From Motacilla alba alba (taxonomy: Eukaryota > Chordata > Aves > Passeriformes > Motacillidae): a DNA stretch of 64,000 nt. Shown here one piece after another: positions 48,862 to 63,591 of the stretch. The notes below the pieces were generated by a model that made no database searches, had not been told where the DNA came from, and saw only the letters and a program-made list of their open reading frames with translations. How positions within the stretch are numbered: the stretch's first letter is position 1; each line of letters opens with the position of its first letter. The stretch is taken from assembly GCF_015832195.1 (NCBI RefSeq), contig NC_052045.1, forward strand, positions 3,038,001 to 3,102,000, read 5' to 3'. The position numbers were made by a program, and so were the translations under genes.

Positions 48862-49832
48862 CTCTAGGTTACATTGTTGAGTTCCTGCCACAATTTGCTC
48901 TGAATCCAAATCCATGCTTGCACCTGTGTGTTTCCTTGGATAGCAGAGCAGGTGTGGGGAACTCATTCACCTGCCAGGGAAATTTCAGGTAACAGTAAAA
49001 TGAAATCTATAACCACTGCACAGGGATGCAAAGAGGGATTATTGCTGTGCTTCCCCTCTTTTTCCTCACACATTCTCTGGAGCTGCTGCTAAGGGCAAGA
49101 GCAGGCTCAGAGGATATTTCTGGCAGTGGTAGAGCAGCAGTTTTGGATTTGCTGGGAAATCAGTTTTGTGAAGAATATTTGGAAACAGCTCTTGCTGCAA
49201 GAGTGGGAAGAACAACAAATAAGTCAATAAAGGCCACAGGACAAGAATCCGCTTTGGGGAGAACTTGGATAGTTTTGTCAGAGTTTCTGTATCAGCTTTA
49301 TGCAAGGGGGTGAAAGGGAAAGTGCAAGTTAGGTAATCCCATTGTCAGCAGGGGGGAAAACAGAATCCAGCAGTTTGGTCAAGTTCTGGTTGTAATGAAA
49401 AGATTCACAGATTTGCAAATTTCTTTTCCTTGGGACACATAATGCCATTTTTAGATTTATAGTAAGATCTAAAATCTGAGTAATATATCTTAAAAAAAAA
49501 AAAATCGAAGATTTATTTTTGCACAGAAGAAGAAAACAATTCCTTTTAAACTCCAGCAGCAAGAAATGAATAGATTAAGGATGCAATAAATCTATTTTTT
49601 TATCACTCTGACAAAATAAGTAACATTTAATGCTGGCAGTGTGAGGGCTGAGCATTAAGTGCTGCGCACATAACGAAATTCATTACAGAATCATTCAGCA
49701 TCTTTATAAATCTAAATAAATATAAATATCCATCCTGAACCTCCTGTTGCTGATCCCTCTGTGTCCCTGCTGTATGTTTTGCACATAACATTAGGCACGT
49801 GGATAATGTGGGTAAAAGAAATACTAAATCTT

Positions 49833-49896
49833 TGTGAATAACCTCCAAAATCTCTGTGAATAACCTCCAAAATCTCTGTGAATAACCTCCCAAATC
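49833..49896. repeat. Three-copy 22-bp tandem repeat
   Basis: The unit TGTGAATAACCTCCAAAATC plus TC is present twice in full and a third time nearly in full (with CCCAAATC in place of CCAAAATC). Near-identity suggests recent expansion. Confidence 0.92.
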
Positions 49897-50284
49897 GAGC
49901 TCCCCCTGCTCAGTACATCTTCTGAACTCACTATTAGCACTCTGCAATGTTGAGCCACAGTAGTGGCTTAGTCACTATTTAATAAATTAAAGCACATTTT
50001 TGATCTCCAAAGTGTCATGCCTATAATTTATCTAACGAGACACACTTTCACAATCCATCAAGATTTGATGGCAGCTTTTAAAATTAGAACCATTAGAATA
50101 TCTCAGAAGTTTCCCCTCATGCATACCTTTTCCTGTTGCCCCGTTCATTCATTTTTATGTCTTGGAAAATAAATGTTCAACTGATTTGTCTTAGTCTTAT
50201 CGTTCAATTTAAAAATGGGGCTTATGAAAAAGAGATGGGCAAAGACTTTTTGCCAAGGCCTGTAGTGACAGTTCAAGGAGCAAC

Positions 50285-50390
50285 AGTTTTAAAGTGAAAG
50301 AAAGTAAATTTTGCTTGGATGTAAGGAAGAAATTCTCTGTGAGGATGGTGAGGCCCTGGCACAGGTTGCCCAGGAAAGCTGTGGCTCCCC
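50285..50390 (+). mobile_element. CR1-type LINE fragment, internal 3' region
   Basis: On the plus strand the block GGAAGAAATTCTCTGTGAGG, then GGTGAGGCCCTGGCACAGG, then TTGCCCAGGAAAGCTGTGG matches the CR1 segment that immediately precedes the 3' untranslated end in other copies. The piece stops after GGCTCCCC, so the last 150 bp or so, including the terminal repeats, are missing. That is unusual, since CR1 copies normally lose the 5' side, and it points to a later deletion. Confidence 0.88.
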
Positions 50391-50584
50391 ATAAATATAA
50401 TTTTCTTTTATATGCAGAGGATGTAGATGATGTATCTTCATTTTCTTAGCAGACTTCCAGATGGAATTTTGATATTTGAACAGGTCTTAAACACAGATTT
50501 ACCTGGTAATAATTACTGCTTTTAATCATGGCACAGGGAGGCATCACTTTGGCATTTTCTAAGAAGCCAAATTCTATTTCAATG

Positions 50585-50654
50585 TGTGAAAATAATTGCT
50601 CTGACTAGTGTCACTGTGAAAATAAGTTTTGATTAATTTCACTGTGAAAATAAA
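50585..50654. repeat. Degenerate 28-30-bp repeat, two and a half copies
   Basis: TGTGAAAATAA begins each copy at 50585, 50615 and 50643, and the first two copies end in TCAC. The middles differ considerably, so this is an older duplication than the one at 49.8 kb. Confidence 0.65.
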
Positions 50655-53600
50655 GGGAAGCTCGTGATTTTGATAATTCTAGGATTCTTCTGATCCTGAA
50701 TTTAATTTCACCTGGATGAGGAATGAAGAATGTTTCCTCCCAAGAGTCCTTGAGTGAAAATGCTTTTATTCTGTGACCTCTTTCACAGAACTTTACTTTA
50801 GATAAACATAGCTATTAGCTGTAATTTTGTCCCTTCAAGTCAGATATCTGGAAGCTATGACAAGATACATTTTTTTAGGAAACTCACATCTGAGCAGATA
50901 TTTCGTAGTTGCTTGTGTTCATGTAAGCAACACAAAACTCATTTTTAACCTTTTGCAAAGCAGTGTTTTTTCTAGGCTACTTTGTATGCCAATATGTAAG
51001 AAAGGAGAAAAGAGGAAAAAAAAACTTTATTTCGAAAAGGAAGTCTATAATCAGATATCTGACTATGGAATTAAAAATAAATTAATTAGGTGACTTCTGT
51101 AAGGATTTGCTCATGCTGTCGGTATTTGTTATTTAATCTTCCTAATTGTCATTACAAATATCTGCAATTCCTGTAATTTCTCATTATTGTGAGGGTAGAA
51201 ATGAAGCCATATTTTGTGTAAGTGATGTGATCAGAGAAGCACCTAACATCCTTCACTGGCATTCCTCAGCTGGGAAGCTCCTTCCCTGAGCAGAAAATGA
51301 GATCTCTTCCAAATAGTTTCAGAGCAGGAATTAACAATGCAGCCATATGTATGTAAATTTTATGCATTTAGAACAATCTCATGAAGTAAAACAAATGTGT
51401 CTGATAAGAAAACTCTCCTAGAAAAGATTGGTGTATCTCTTGTCTCTTGTTGATTGCTAATGGAGCACTTTCATGTTCTGAATTCACATCACCAAGCCAT
51501 TATTTTGACAGGTCCTAGATGAAATACACTCCAGATTTTTTTTTTCCCCCTTTAAGAAAGTAACTTACAAGAAACAGATTTATTCTCTGCCTTGCTCATA
51601 AGTTTCAGGCCTATCAAAAATCCCCTTTTATCTGCCTTCAGATTGTGTTGGTTGTCAGTCTCTTTACAGTGGCTTAGGAAGCATTCAGGCTTGTCAACTT
51701 ATTGAGAGTAATCTGAAAGAGCATAAAGGAGTTTCAAACATTTCAAGGACTGTACAATGGTAAGATACATCTACTAGGAAACCTGAGATAGATTCATATT
51801 TACTGCTATGCAAAATAAGGTCATTCGATAACCTGAATCTCCTAGAGCCATTTCAAGGTGTCTCACAAAAGCTCTAAATGCTCTCTGGGTGTCTGCAGGC
51901 AGTGCAGGGGTACAAGGACAGCTCCTGCTGGGTCTGTGAGGCTGGGGAAGGGGTTTCAAGCAGGCCAGATCCTGGGAAATGCTTGTACTTGGTTTTAAGG
52001 ACCAGATATCTCTATGGTCTACTTTAAACATTTTATTAGACTGAAGACAATGCGACTGTTTATTAAAACATTTATGCTCTAAGGTGACGGAGTGGAGATT
52101 CCATGAAAGAATCTAATATACAGTCATTAATGTTGCAGGGAAATATTCATTTCTGAAACAGCATCAGTGGGATTTGTGCTCCCAAGTTATAGGCATGAGC
52201 TCACCCAATGGTGGGAATTGCTTTGGTCTATAGATCTGAAAAACACACTGCTCTTTCCTGCCTCTTGCAAAAACGTGGCAGGAGTTGTTTCTCTCCTTTG
52301 GTGATTACCCAGTGTGTGTTTATTGGGTAATCTGCCCACTTGTGCCAGGCTCTGCTAGAAAAGATAATTTTCAGATGGTATGAAAAAGCCAGAAACCTGA
52401 CTTACCACAAAGATATAGGGCAGAAAAAAAGGTAATTTTGCCATCATTCCCTCTGGAAGTTGATTATCTCTGGGAGCACAGTTTAATGGCTGTGGAATAG
52501 TTTTCTCCTTGGAGCCTTTTCAAAACAGTAACTCATTCCTTTTTATCAGACTCCAGAAGAAAGAGGGAGCTTGACATTATTGCTGTTAGAGAGATGTAGG
52601 CAAATGGGTTAAGGAACTTCTCCAGCGAGGCTGGTGTAAAACCTGACACAAAAATCCATAAATAAAGCAGTTGATCTACTGGAGGCAACAGTTTTAAAGC
52701 ACATGTTCAATCTGCTGGGCTTTTCTCCCTTAATGTGTAGGGATATTGCTTTATCTGGGTGATGCTTAATGAGCACAGAGAGAAGTACAGACATCCATAC
52801 AACTCAAATTGAACTAACATATAGTTTTGGGGGGGTTTTGTCCTCATATTCTGAAGAAATAGTGTAAATATATGGGTTTTCTAAAGAGTAAGCCTTTAAA
52901 GGGATATATTTAATTTCCTTCCTTACATGCTAGCATGTTGATATAAGGGATATTCATGCAGATCACTATCTGTCATTTCAGATTGGTCTCAGCTCCTGCT
53001 GGTGGTGTTTCCAAAGGAGTCTGAGGACCCTGAACGGTTCTGCTTTAGCAGAATTTACCTGTAACTTTTGGGCTGGCTTATGGAAATTTATATATTCATG
53101 TAAATCAACTTTTTCTGCCTGCCTGATGACAGATTCATTGGTTCTGAGTCTCAGAATTTTGGTGGGGTGCCCAAGGACTGGAGGTGTGCCCCTGTGGATA
53201 TTTATTTATTACCACTGTGGAGTTTGTCTCTGCTCTTGCCCTCTTTAATGCCAGAGTACTGGATCATGTAGGAACCACGATGGTTTCAGAATTTATCCTG
53301 GAGAAGTCACAAAAATAGGACTTTACTCCCTGCCTATCAGCTCTGTCAAGAGCAATAAAGTTTTCATCATTTCTTTGGGATGAGAGACTTGTTAAAGTGT
53401 CTTATCACCACAGCCAAGTTTTATAGAGCCATTACAGACATTCCAAACTTACATAAGTAGGGGTAGCATGAGAGGAAAGCTGTAGCTGCTGTAGTAGCAC
53501 AAGGCAGCACCACAGAGCTTATTTTAATTTCTAAAAAGGTTACTCAATAAAGAATTTTAAGAGCTTCTCTTATTTTTTAATTTCAATACAAAAGCTCAAG

Positions 53601-54891
53601 TCAAAGTAAATGTATAAAAGCCACTTTTCTCACGAAGTTAATCTCATCACATTGTAAGTAGTGCTTATTTTTTAATTGGGGCAAATATCATTTTATGGCA
53701 ATGAGTTTCTTGATTGGAAAGTAAGGAGATTTCCAGTTTGAACTGTGAAATGCACAAGCAGAGGCTTGACAAAAAGAAATGGATGTGGAATAGGGGCAGC
53801 TCACTGCACAAAGGAGTGAGACAAGGTTCCTGCCATGGAAGGGAGCTGAGAAGAAGACTGTGGGATTAACATCTTCCCAGGAGTTTCATTGTTCAAAAAA
53901 ACTCTGGCGACCAGTGAACATAATTTCCTACTGGATGCTCCTTTGAAGATATCACAGCCTGTCTGAACAGAAGATGAATGTTTTGGTAGTTTGCTCTATC
54001 TTTATTTCCATAATTATTTTTACACCTGGGATTCCAAGAAAAAGGATCAACCTCTTTTAGGCATTTGATACGATTATTAAAAATAATAATTTCTGACTAG
54101 AAACAAATGTTATCAAAATGCTGATGTATTCAAGGGGACAAGTAAATCTAATTAATTGTTTGAAGAACAGCTCGAGTGGAGTGGATGAACAGATTGATTG
54201 GAATTTCCAGTACAACTATGGGAACAAAGCAAATGCACAGGATGAAATGGTCTAGATTAATGAAATGATTCTGCTTTGGGGCAAAGCCTATTCAAAATAA
54301 AGGCAGAAATATATCTATATCATCATTGAATGCATTTGAAAATTTTAGTGTGACTTTTCCTTTAGGCAAAGAACAGTGGCCAGATAAAATTGATTATATT
54401 TTAAATATTATACAACTGATTAAATTTTAAATATTTATATGCATGTGTTGTTCCTGTTTGGTTTACACCATTGGAATTATTCTTGATTTACATTGGGATA
54501 AGACTGAACTAAACTCATGTTTTGAGATAGGCAAATAAACATATTTTTAAATTCTAAGAATGTGTAAATAAAAAGATGGACAGATTAAAGAAAGCATAAC
54601 TGCCACAGTTATGGGGAAGACAATTAGGAACATTCAGTAGTTTCTCTCGAACTCAACTGTGAAACTTAAAATCACTTCATTTTGCCATTGCATATGTAAT
54701 TATTAGTTTAAATTCCCAAGAATGCTGTTCTTTGGGTTTGTCAGTGGAGATCTCGTTGCATTCAGGGAGCACAATTGGCTGCACTGCCTTTGGGTTCCCT
54801 CCCTCTCTTGCTCAGGTGTGTTGGGAAGGGCTCAGCTGGAGTCTCCCTTGGTGTTATCTTCAGAGGTGGAGACGTGGAGAAAAAGCTTCAA

Positions 54892-54928
54892 ATCCAAATA
54901 AATCAGAAAAACAGATCCAAATAAATCA
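54892..54928. repeat. Direct repeat ATCCAAATAAATCA, 23 bp apart
   Basis: Two perfect 14-bp copies at 54892 and 54915 are separated by a short A-rich spacer. Confidence 0.8.
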
Positions 54929-57900
54929 CAGCTGTTCTGGAATCTTCCCTTTCCTGCTCTGTTTTCAATTAGTGGCTTCACTGTGAAAATAAATGATCAC
55001 TATGAGAAACATCATTCCTCAAAAAGTGGTCGGAATGCTCAACTTTTGCTTTGTACCACGGGGGCTCAGTGAAGTACAGAACATTTATGGTTCCATCTGG
55101 AAAGAATCTGCAGTAATGAACTCGTGTTGTTGTTTTGCCAATTTAACACTTCATGAAATACTGAAGTGCCTCTTGCATGTTCAGAAAGGATTTCTGTTAG
55201 TGATTTTGTGAGAAGCAATTCAAACTGAATACAGTAATTTTGAACTGTTTGCTTAATAATATGAAGAGCAATAATAACAATCATAAAATCATCTGCACTT
55301 GTATTTTAGCATGCAAAGAACCAGGATTGGTATCAGAATCACTGAGTGCCTTCAGCCCTTGGTGTGTGACCACTGGCTCCCCCAGGCTGATTTGCACCCC
55401 TGAATGATTGGGCTCTGCAGATCTCCACAGGTTCAGGCTGTTCATATCAGCTGGGCAGCTTGTGTTTCCTGTTTTCCAGGCCTGAATAAATAACAGCAAC
55501 ATCAAATAAAGCTGAGGAATATTCAGTTCAATTCCGAATTGAATTGACACAAACCAGGCTCGTGGCCTTTCAGCTGACTTCAGGTTTGCTCTGAAAGTGA
55601 AGTTTTACCTGCATGAGAGCAGATAAAAAGTGAAAACTTAGGTGTTTGAGTACATGCTGGAAGTAGACTCATCTTCACTTAAAGTGGAGCTAATGTTGAT
55701 CAGGGTAACATCTCAAGAATCAGCGGAATGAAAAAGGGAGAGGAGAATCAAAATTAATGGCTTTAAATATATCACAAACACACAGCACATTTTAGGAGAT
55801 TCTGTGCTTGCTGGCACTCTTGGGACGCAGTATCCCAAAATTAATAAGTAATCTTCACTGTGTGTCCAGGATCTGAGCATATCCATGCAGTACAACCATG
55901 CAAATACAGAAGACCCACCAGTAGTCTATTAAATTATGGAAAGATAAGTTTAGAAGCAACTCCTTTTTGGGAAGGACAAACACCACCTGGCAATTCTCAT
56001 ACCTATTTGCCTCTAAACAAAGATAAAATAATATTTGTTTTTGTTTGGTTTGGTTGGGGTTTTTGGGGTGGTTTTGCTGTGTAGGTATATTTTAACTCAC
56101 TAGTCATTCAGCTGGTGAGATGACATAGGAAAAATCCATGTGCTGTGTGGATGGTTATCTTGCATATCCTATCTGGACTTGAATAAGGACTCGCCAGATG
56201 TTCTTTCAGGTATGAATTGTCTTCTTGTGGCTGAGATTTCAGGTTCCATGGCAAGCACGTTGTTGTTAATCACAGCAATTCTGAAGGCTCACTGAATTAA
56301 TAATAAATAGTGATGCTATCAGTGATGGTAATTGTAAGGACAGAAAGATTAAAAGGAAAATCTAAAGCTTTTCAGACATTGGTGTTTTCAAAGTCTCTGG
56401 GGACAACTTTTGGACAATGTTCTCCTGGGGACTTTGACTCCCTGGCTTTACTGAGGAGGAAATGTCCTGACAGAGGAGGAATGGAGATGTAATTGCAGCA
56501 GGGGAGCCTGGCATGCATTTGACAGCACTGGAACTCAGTTTGCAATCCCAGATTGGCACCATCTGGATTGCACCACTTGTAATGGGATCATATGTGTACA
56601 TGCAATTAGTTTATGTCAGGAGCTGTGGGGATTAGATGAAATTATGGAGCAGTAAACACTGCCTTGGAACCAGGCTGATTTTGTAAACTCCGCTTGAAAG
56701 CCACTCTAATTCTGGCAACTGCCCCAGGACTGCTGGGCCTGGAGGAGAAAGTGGCACTTTCACACTCCCAGCACATCATCCCTTCTGCTGGAGCTGGAAT
56801 GCTAGGTGGTTCTGGGGAGGTGATTTTGTTTAAAACTGGAAAACTGGAGAAATACAGGGTGGGAAATCAGAAACTGAAGACAAACTGATGTAAAGAAGTG
56901 GTGAGAATGATGACCAGTAAACCTAAAGTAGTCACAAGAGAGGGAACGAAGGCTTGAAAGATTGGAGAATTAACAAATCTTTAGAACTGATTTCTTTATT
57001 AGTGTGAGAATTCCTGGCAGAGATGTGCAGCCAGAGGAATTTCTAGCCAATGTCTGCTTTCTTCTCCTCAGGGAATTAGCCTGAAATCCAGTGTATGGAT
57101 TAACATGGGGGCTTTTTCTAATTATATTGACAATTATTCAAGGACTGTTTTCATGTAATAAAAATCAGTCTGGAGTAAACTTAGAGGCTGAGTCGCTCTT
57201 CCCAAAGGAGAACAGGTGAAATTCTGAGATGATGTCAGTACTGAATCAACTGATGTTGACATTAAATCTCTCTCAGTGCTGAAATGACTCACAATGCACA
57301 TCCAAATTGAAATCTCCTATGAAATTGTTCTGCTTACCTCTGGGGCTCACAGGACTGCTCCCTGTGTTCTTGCCAATCTGTCAGAAGCTCAACATCTTTA
57401 TTATGCATGCTGGGCTTTGTTTTAAATGGAAAATAGAAGGGGAAAAAATGCTGCTCTTTCATGCAGGTAAGATTCCCTCAGTGAATAAACCCCCAGTCAT
57501 TTTGCTTCTGGTTGCTCAGAGAAACAGTGTGTCTGCATGTAAAAACAGTCTGAAAATATTTAATTTGGGGATCTAGGAAATGAAAACACAAACATAGAGT
57601 AGTTTTCAAAGAATTATTGGCAACAAACATAAGCAAATCTTTGGACATCAAATGCTGTAGATATTCATTTTTTCAGGAGGCTGAGGACTTTTATGGGTGT
57701 TTGGTTTTCTGTGTTATGGTGGCTCTGATTCTTAGAGAAGAAAGAGTGTATAAGAAAAAATTTAAGAGAGTATTTCTAAGTAACAATTCAAGTTTTCCTG
57801 TGCCAGATTTTTGATAAAAGTTCCATCTCTGAATAAGCACTAAATGCTTTTTATTGTAAATTGTATCTTACGAAGTTTTAAAATTATTTCCCTTAATTTC

Positions 57901-60900
57901 ATCACAGGTAGTGAACTAAAGAGGTGAAAATAAGCTCAAATTAAAGAAACAAAAGGAGGACTCAGTTCAAAAATTACCATAATATATTACAAATAATTTA
58001 AGCTCCCCAACCTAGAAGCCATGTTGCTGAAGTGTTCCACATCACAAATGTATGGAACCTTTGTTCCATAGAGAAATCTTTCCTAAATTGTACCAATGGT
58101 GATCAACATGTATCAGTTGATATCCAAATATATCAAAAAGTGTGAGATAAAAGTAAAACAACAAAAAAGCCTTACTGAAATAGTGTCATTTCCATAATAA
58201 TTTTCCTGTCATTTGGCAATAATGCTCTCGTTCATTTTCACAAGGTGTGCAGAGCTCAGAGTACCTATACACCACTCTATATTTTTACTGCTGTCTAATG
58301 AAAAATTGTATTTACTGCGAGAAGTGACATTTTTTTGCCTTCTGACAAATTCATGGAAATCTCTTATTTTACTTGCAAATATTTGCAAAGTAAGAATTGA
58401 TATACCTTTTGCACAGATCTGCCTTGTGAGGTGCTATGACACTTAGAAGTTCTTTGATCATTTTGCATAGTTTGTCACCTTCCAGGCTGTTTAAATATAC
58501 TTGGGCATGTTGATAGACTTATAAAACTGGCTGGGAGGGCTGCCTGGGGAGCAGAATTCGTTATTCTGGGATGGGATGGAAGAGTTAGAACAAAAGACTG
58601 GAAGTTAATAACAAGTATTTGCAAGTTTTACAAGAACATTTAAACCCAGGTGACGCTGCAGTCAAACCTGAGCGCTCAGCTGTCTTTAATGCCATTAAAC
58701 AAATCCTGATGTAAATGAAGTGTGTAACCTGAAGTGAGGTGGAGTCTCCTGCTGTCAGTGCTCCACTCGCATAATGCACAGCAAAGTCTGGGTGCTGATG
58801 AAAAGATTTCTGCAGTGATTTCCGTGCAGCTCTCCCAGCAAACCACAAGGTCAGGGCAGAATGAAGAATTCACTCAGTGGTGAGAGTGAATCCATCTCCA
58901 TCGCCACTAAAGTACAGCCAGAGCTTTTTGGAACGTTTCTGTGTGTTGGGGGAGACTTGAAGACAGACAGCCCCTGGCAAAAGGGACCTGCTGGGATCCG
59001 CTCTGGAATAGGAGCACAGCTCTGCACTGCTGACAGGTGTGACTGCTTTGTGCTGCAGAACATATGAGTGAAACATCTGTGCCTTGACCTTCACAAATAC
59101 AAAGTCTCCAGATGTGGGAATGTGTAATTTCTAAACGTTTTCAGACTGTAGGAATTGCATTCTCCCCACATAGAAAATATACATAATATGGTGTTGTGTA
59201 GTAATTTGTAGTTTCTGTCAGAGTGGGTATATAAATACATAAATATGGAAAGTATTTGCTTTAAAAGATGCCTGCGGTGCTTTCTCAAACTTGTATTTAT
59301 CAGTGTTTAGGAGAGGAATAATTAACCAGACAGATTACTTAGCTGTAGTTACATCCTTCACTGGAGAGCTCCAGGTCTTCAGCTCCAAGCTGTAAAATTA
59401 ACTACCAGGCAGTTAAAAATATGTACCTAGCACAGTGTTTCATATTTAATGGAAATTCATCAGAAATCCATCAGTCAAAACAGACGTGCAGAAGGAGAAA
59501 TATTATTCTGTCACTTTCTAGTTCTTTCTCAGGCTCTGCAGCACCAGCTGCAGCTCTGAAATAGCTGCCTGGCTCTGGCATTTGGTGTAACTAAGCTGGT
59601 TTTTGCCCTCTGAGAATCTGGACCATACTCATTAGTGGAATTTGTTTTGCTTTGTTTTACCTCTGGTTATACTCTGATATATAGAACTTGAACAATTAGC
59701 CCAGAAGAAGTGCTAGGCGATGTGAAACGTCTCTTCACTTGAAGAAAATGGGTTTTTGTTGCCACCATAAATTTAGTTCACATTTCACTTTCCTTTTGGC
59801 ATGTTCAAAAGGCACCTTTCTCTTTCCCACAGCAGAGATTGCTTTCCATTGTGGTAAATGCCTGACTTTGAGCACGCCCTGCAAAGCTGAAGGGTTCCTT
59901 CTGCAGGGAAAATGTCTCATCTGAAAATGATCGCTTGGTCTAATTTATAAAAATGTGTCAACATGACTAATTGTCAGATGAGTGGTGAAGCTTATTATGT
60001 GCAGCACAGTGCTGAATATCTTCACTGAATACAGCAACATATTTCAGCTGTGGCAGTAACATCTCAAACCCTTTCTCACAGCAGGTCAGGAAAATAAATG
60101 TGGTGCCGCTTCAGAATAAATGGCACAAATGGTTCTAAAACACATGACAAGTGGCAAATTGATGTTTATTCTGTTTAAGGACTGAGTCATATTTTAAATA
60201 TGTATTTCACAGTGGTCGTTTCTGATAGAAATCTTTTCCATTTGTATGCAATTTTGCTAGAACTTTTCTGTACCACTTCTCACTTGTTTTTCTCTGTATT
60301 TTCTGAGCCTCCTAGGACAAAAGGCAACACAATTCTTGAGGGAGAACTGAAATGCAGCTGTTTCTACTGTGCTAGCATTGCAGTTAAGCTACTAATGAAT
60401 ACATATTCCCCAAGAGATGTGTATCCCAGAGCCACTTCCCTGGTTCAGTGTGTGTTAAGAAGAAAGGGAAAATTAGAAAAGAAAAGTTCACCCTGCCACA
60501 AAAACAAAACAAAGAAGTTCAGCTTCCTGTTACTTTAGAAATAAATCTAAGCAAAAATAATGGTGTCTCAGTGGGAAGGCTGTCAGCAGGGATCAAAGAG
60601 CTGGTGGGATGGACTCCAGTCTGCCTCCACTTTGCCTTTCACCCTCTCAGTTATAGAAAGTGGCTCTTGCTACCTTCAGCACTCATTGGCTTCAGAAGAA
60701 TTTAAAGTTTTCACAAAATACTTAAAAATAAGTGTTCTTTTGGGGTTTTGCATGGTTTTCCCATAGGTGGCAAGTTAAGAATCTGATCAAAAAATACAAT
60801 AAGTCATTTTTTCAAATCTTCTTTTTTATTTCCCATGTGCTTTTTTTCCCCCATATAGTTTTTTACATATTTCCCAATACTTTTTTTTCTTTTAATCACA

Positions 60901-63591
60901 TCCAGACTACTTTCATTTCTATTAACATTCCAAAGCTTTCTCCTCAGCATTCCCATTTCTTTACAGCCTTCCAAATGAGGCCTGTCACTCATGTCTCCCT
61001 TGTTGCTGTACAGATAAGATCATCCTGCATGCAGAGATTGATGCTCTCTGCATAGTCAATTTTATGGCACACTTAGGACTCTCTAAACTTGTGTGACCTT
61101 ACCAGTAGCCGTGAGGAGAAAAGTTATAAAAAGTCCAAACCACTCTTGCTGTGGTCTGGATGTGCAGGGAGGTCAGAGTCTGGCACTTCCAAAGGTGTGG
61201 GAAGGCAAAAGTAGATCAGAGAAGTTGGGATAGGTCGTGGAAAATCATGGAGCATTGGCAGCTGTTTGGTGTGAGAGTTCAGAGACTTTTGAGACAGGAC
61301 CACTCTGATAAAATCTTGTTTTCTCTAAAGATGACACTCCTTGGAATCCAAAGTATTTCACATAATGCCTTTTCTTCCAAGTGAAAAGGTCCTCAATATC
61401 TTTATTTTCTCTGTATCATCCAACACTGTATAGGACAAAACATTAGTCTTATAAATTATTTTGGCTTCTGGAAGGAAATACTATGATATTTACAGACATA
61501 TATTTAAAATATAACTCTGAAGTGTCAAGCCCAAGCCTCCTTCCCGTGGAGTTTTCAAAAGCTGTCACCAATGCGCTCTAGAGACATCCAGCTCCTCAAA
61601 AGTTCTGGTATGATATTTCTCCTAGCAAGCTATTGTCAAAAAGCAATCGAGCAATTGCACAAATTAATTGCCTGCTGTAATATTTCATCTGGGGACTATC
61701 AGGGAACTCAGTCTCAAGAATTTCTCTGTATCTTGCTGAATTCAGCCCACTTTGCTTTGCCACCTGCATGGCTTGATGAAATCCCAGGTTGCCATTTCCT
61801 TGCCTCATCAGCTTTCCATCTGCTTCTCCTCTCATCTGAAAACCATCTCCTCATTCCATACCCAGGTTTTCTCCTTGTGCTAGTGCTTGCTTTTTGGTCT
61901 AACCTTTTCAATTCTATTTTTATTCAACTATGTAAATAAACCAAGTATTTGGCTAAAAGGACAAAAAAATGAGTACTTTGTTTGCTGGTTTTTTTTTTAC
62001 TGCAGAGCACAGCATGATCCATTTAGTAATTCCTGCCAGGCAGAATAGTTTTTTACTCTAAAACTTAAAACTTTTGCTACGGATAAACTTTTAAAACTGC
62101 ATAACTAAGATTTACCTGATTTCATTAGATTGGAAATCAGTCTGTCAATCTTGAAACACCAGGGTTTTCCTTAATTTGAAAATATTTAGGAGTTGATTTG
62201 GGACAGATTAATGTGCCAGAAAACCAAAATATGTGTTGAAATCTGGATTATAAAGGATGAAATGTGACAACAAATCCTGACATACCTTCACATGCATAGG
62301 AAAATCATTGATACAATAAACAGGAATCTCAGCTGAGTGCCTGCTGCATTAATTATTTCCTTTTTATAAACCCCCACACTTTTAATGATGAATATGTCTG
62401 TTGATTAGCAATATATAACTCTGAAAAGAAAGACTCCCTCTCTGTCACTTCCCAAGGAATAATGGGTGTATCCATGCTGGACATCTCCTTATAATCACAG
62501 CAAGACTAAGAGGTTTAAATTGGCCCTGGCATGCCTGCTCCTTTAGGACCCCAGAACTGTGGTGTAATATTGGAAGAAAGATGTTCTCCAGCAGGTGCAT
62601 GATTTTCCTTGGTCACTGGACCATTGACTTGCTCTCCATAAGTTCAATTTTTCTTCAGAGATCTCCAAAGCCCCGAACACATTAAAGGTCTCAGTAGAGA
62701 ACACCCCAATGTCTATTAAATTTAACAATAACAAGTCCCCAGATGAGAGCAATTAAGCTGTGAGGATTTGCAGACAGTTCCTGTGGATGCCTTTTCCTCT
62801 TTTCAGAGAGAAAGCACTCGGGCAGAAAAGTAAAAGCGAAAATAAAAAGCACAAGGTTTTCTCTAAACATCCCACATCCTACTCAGCCCCCAGCCGCTGA
62901 AACATCATAAATCTGTGTGGGGAACTCCTCACTCTCACCTGACAGAATTTCTGCCAGGTTTTCTGAGGGTTTGATGATGCATTTCTTGCTTACTCAGGTC
63001 TCCGGGAATGGCCCTCGTGTGTGCATTGTGATGAGTGTGGCACATGTGGGAATGTGAGGATTATCTTCCCTTGATCTTTGCTGGAATCTGTGGGCACAGG
63101 AGAAAGGAAGAAAGCAGAGGTACTGCCAAAATTGTGCTTTCATGCTGAGATGTTTCAAAACTGCTACATTTTTTCAAAATTTTTGGTGAGATAACAGGCT
63201 CACTGCTCAGAGTATTTTTCAAAGTTTGGTTTGTCTTGCTTGCTCATGGTTCTTTTAAAAATAAAAGTTCTCTTTGTGAAAAAATAATTTTCATAATTAT
63301 TATTTTATATAGGCTAACATAGTTTTATGGTTATGCATATGTAATGGAAAGTGGTTATTCTTGACTCTTGTTAGAGAGCTGGAATTAATTTCCCCACTCT
63401 CACAGTTTCTATAGCAACTTCAGTGGAAATTGCCTATTTGGATATTTTTATTCTGAAATAACTAAAATTTTCAATGTCACTTCAGTTGCTTCCAGAGTGA
63501 TTCATGTTACAGGAAGGGATTCACATCAGAGAGCAACATCTCACCTGGGTTATATATTGACACACCAACAGCATTCTCCACTTGTGTCCTG

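Larger units (their letters stand above)
42206..50284. other. Non-coding DNA with local duplications, no gene seen
   Basis: No supported gene. Structures within it are an RFX/FOX composite motif at 42590-42605, a possible cryptic 39-nt exon at 44214-44252, two local tandem duplications at 44496-44600 and 44681-44740, and a three-copy 22-bp repeat at 49833-49896. The 117-codon frame at 44322-44675 is carried by the 53-bp duplication and is not credible as a gene. Confidence 0.75.

Noticed and set aside
49833..50654. Short repeats that might suggest a CRISPR-like array
   Set aside because: The copies are directly adjacent without unique spacers of regular length, and the window is vertebrate DNA.
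61571..61939. A 122-codon plus-strand open frame with a hydrophobic C-terminal part
   Set aside because: The hydrophobicity comes from T-rich DNA; the reverse strand is open as well, and nothing matches a known family.
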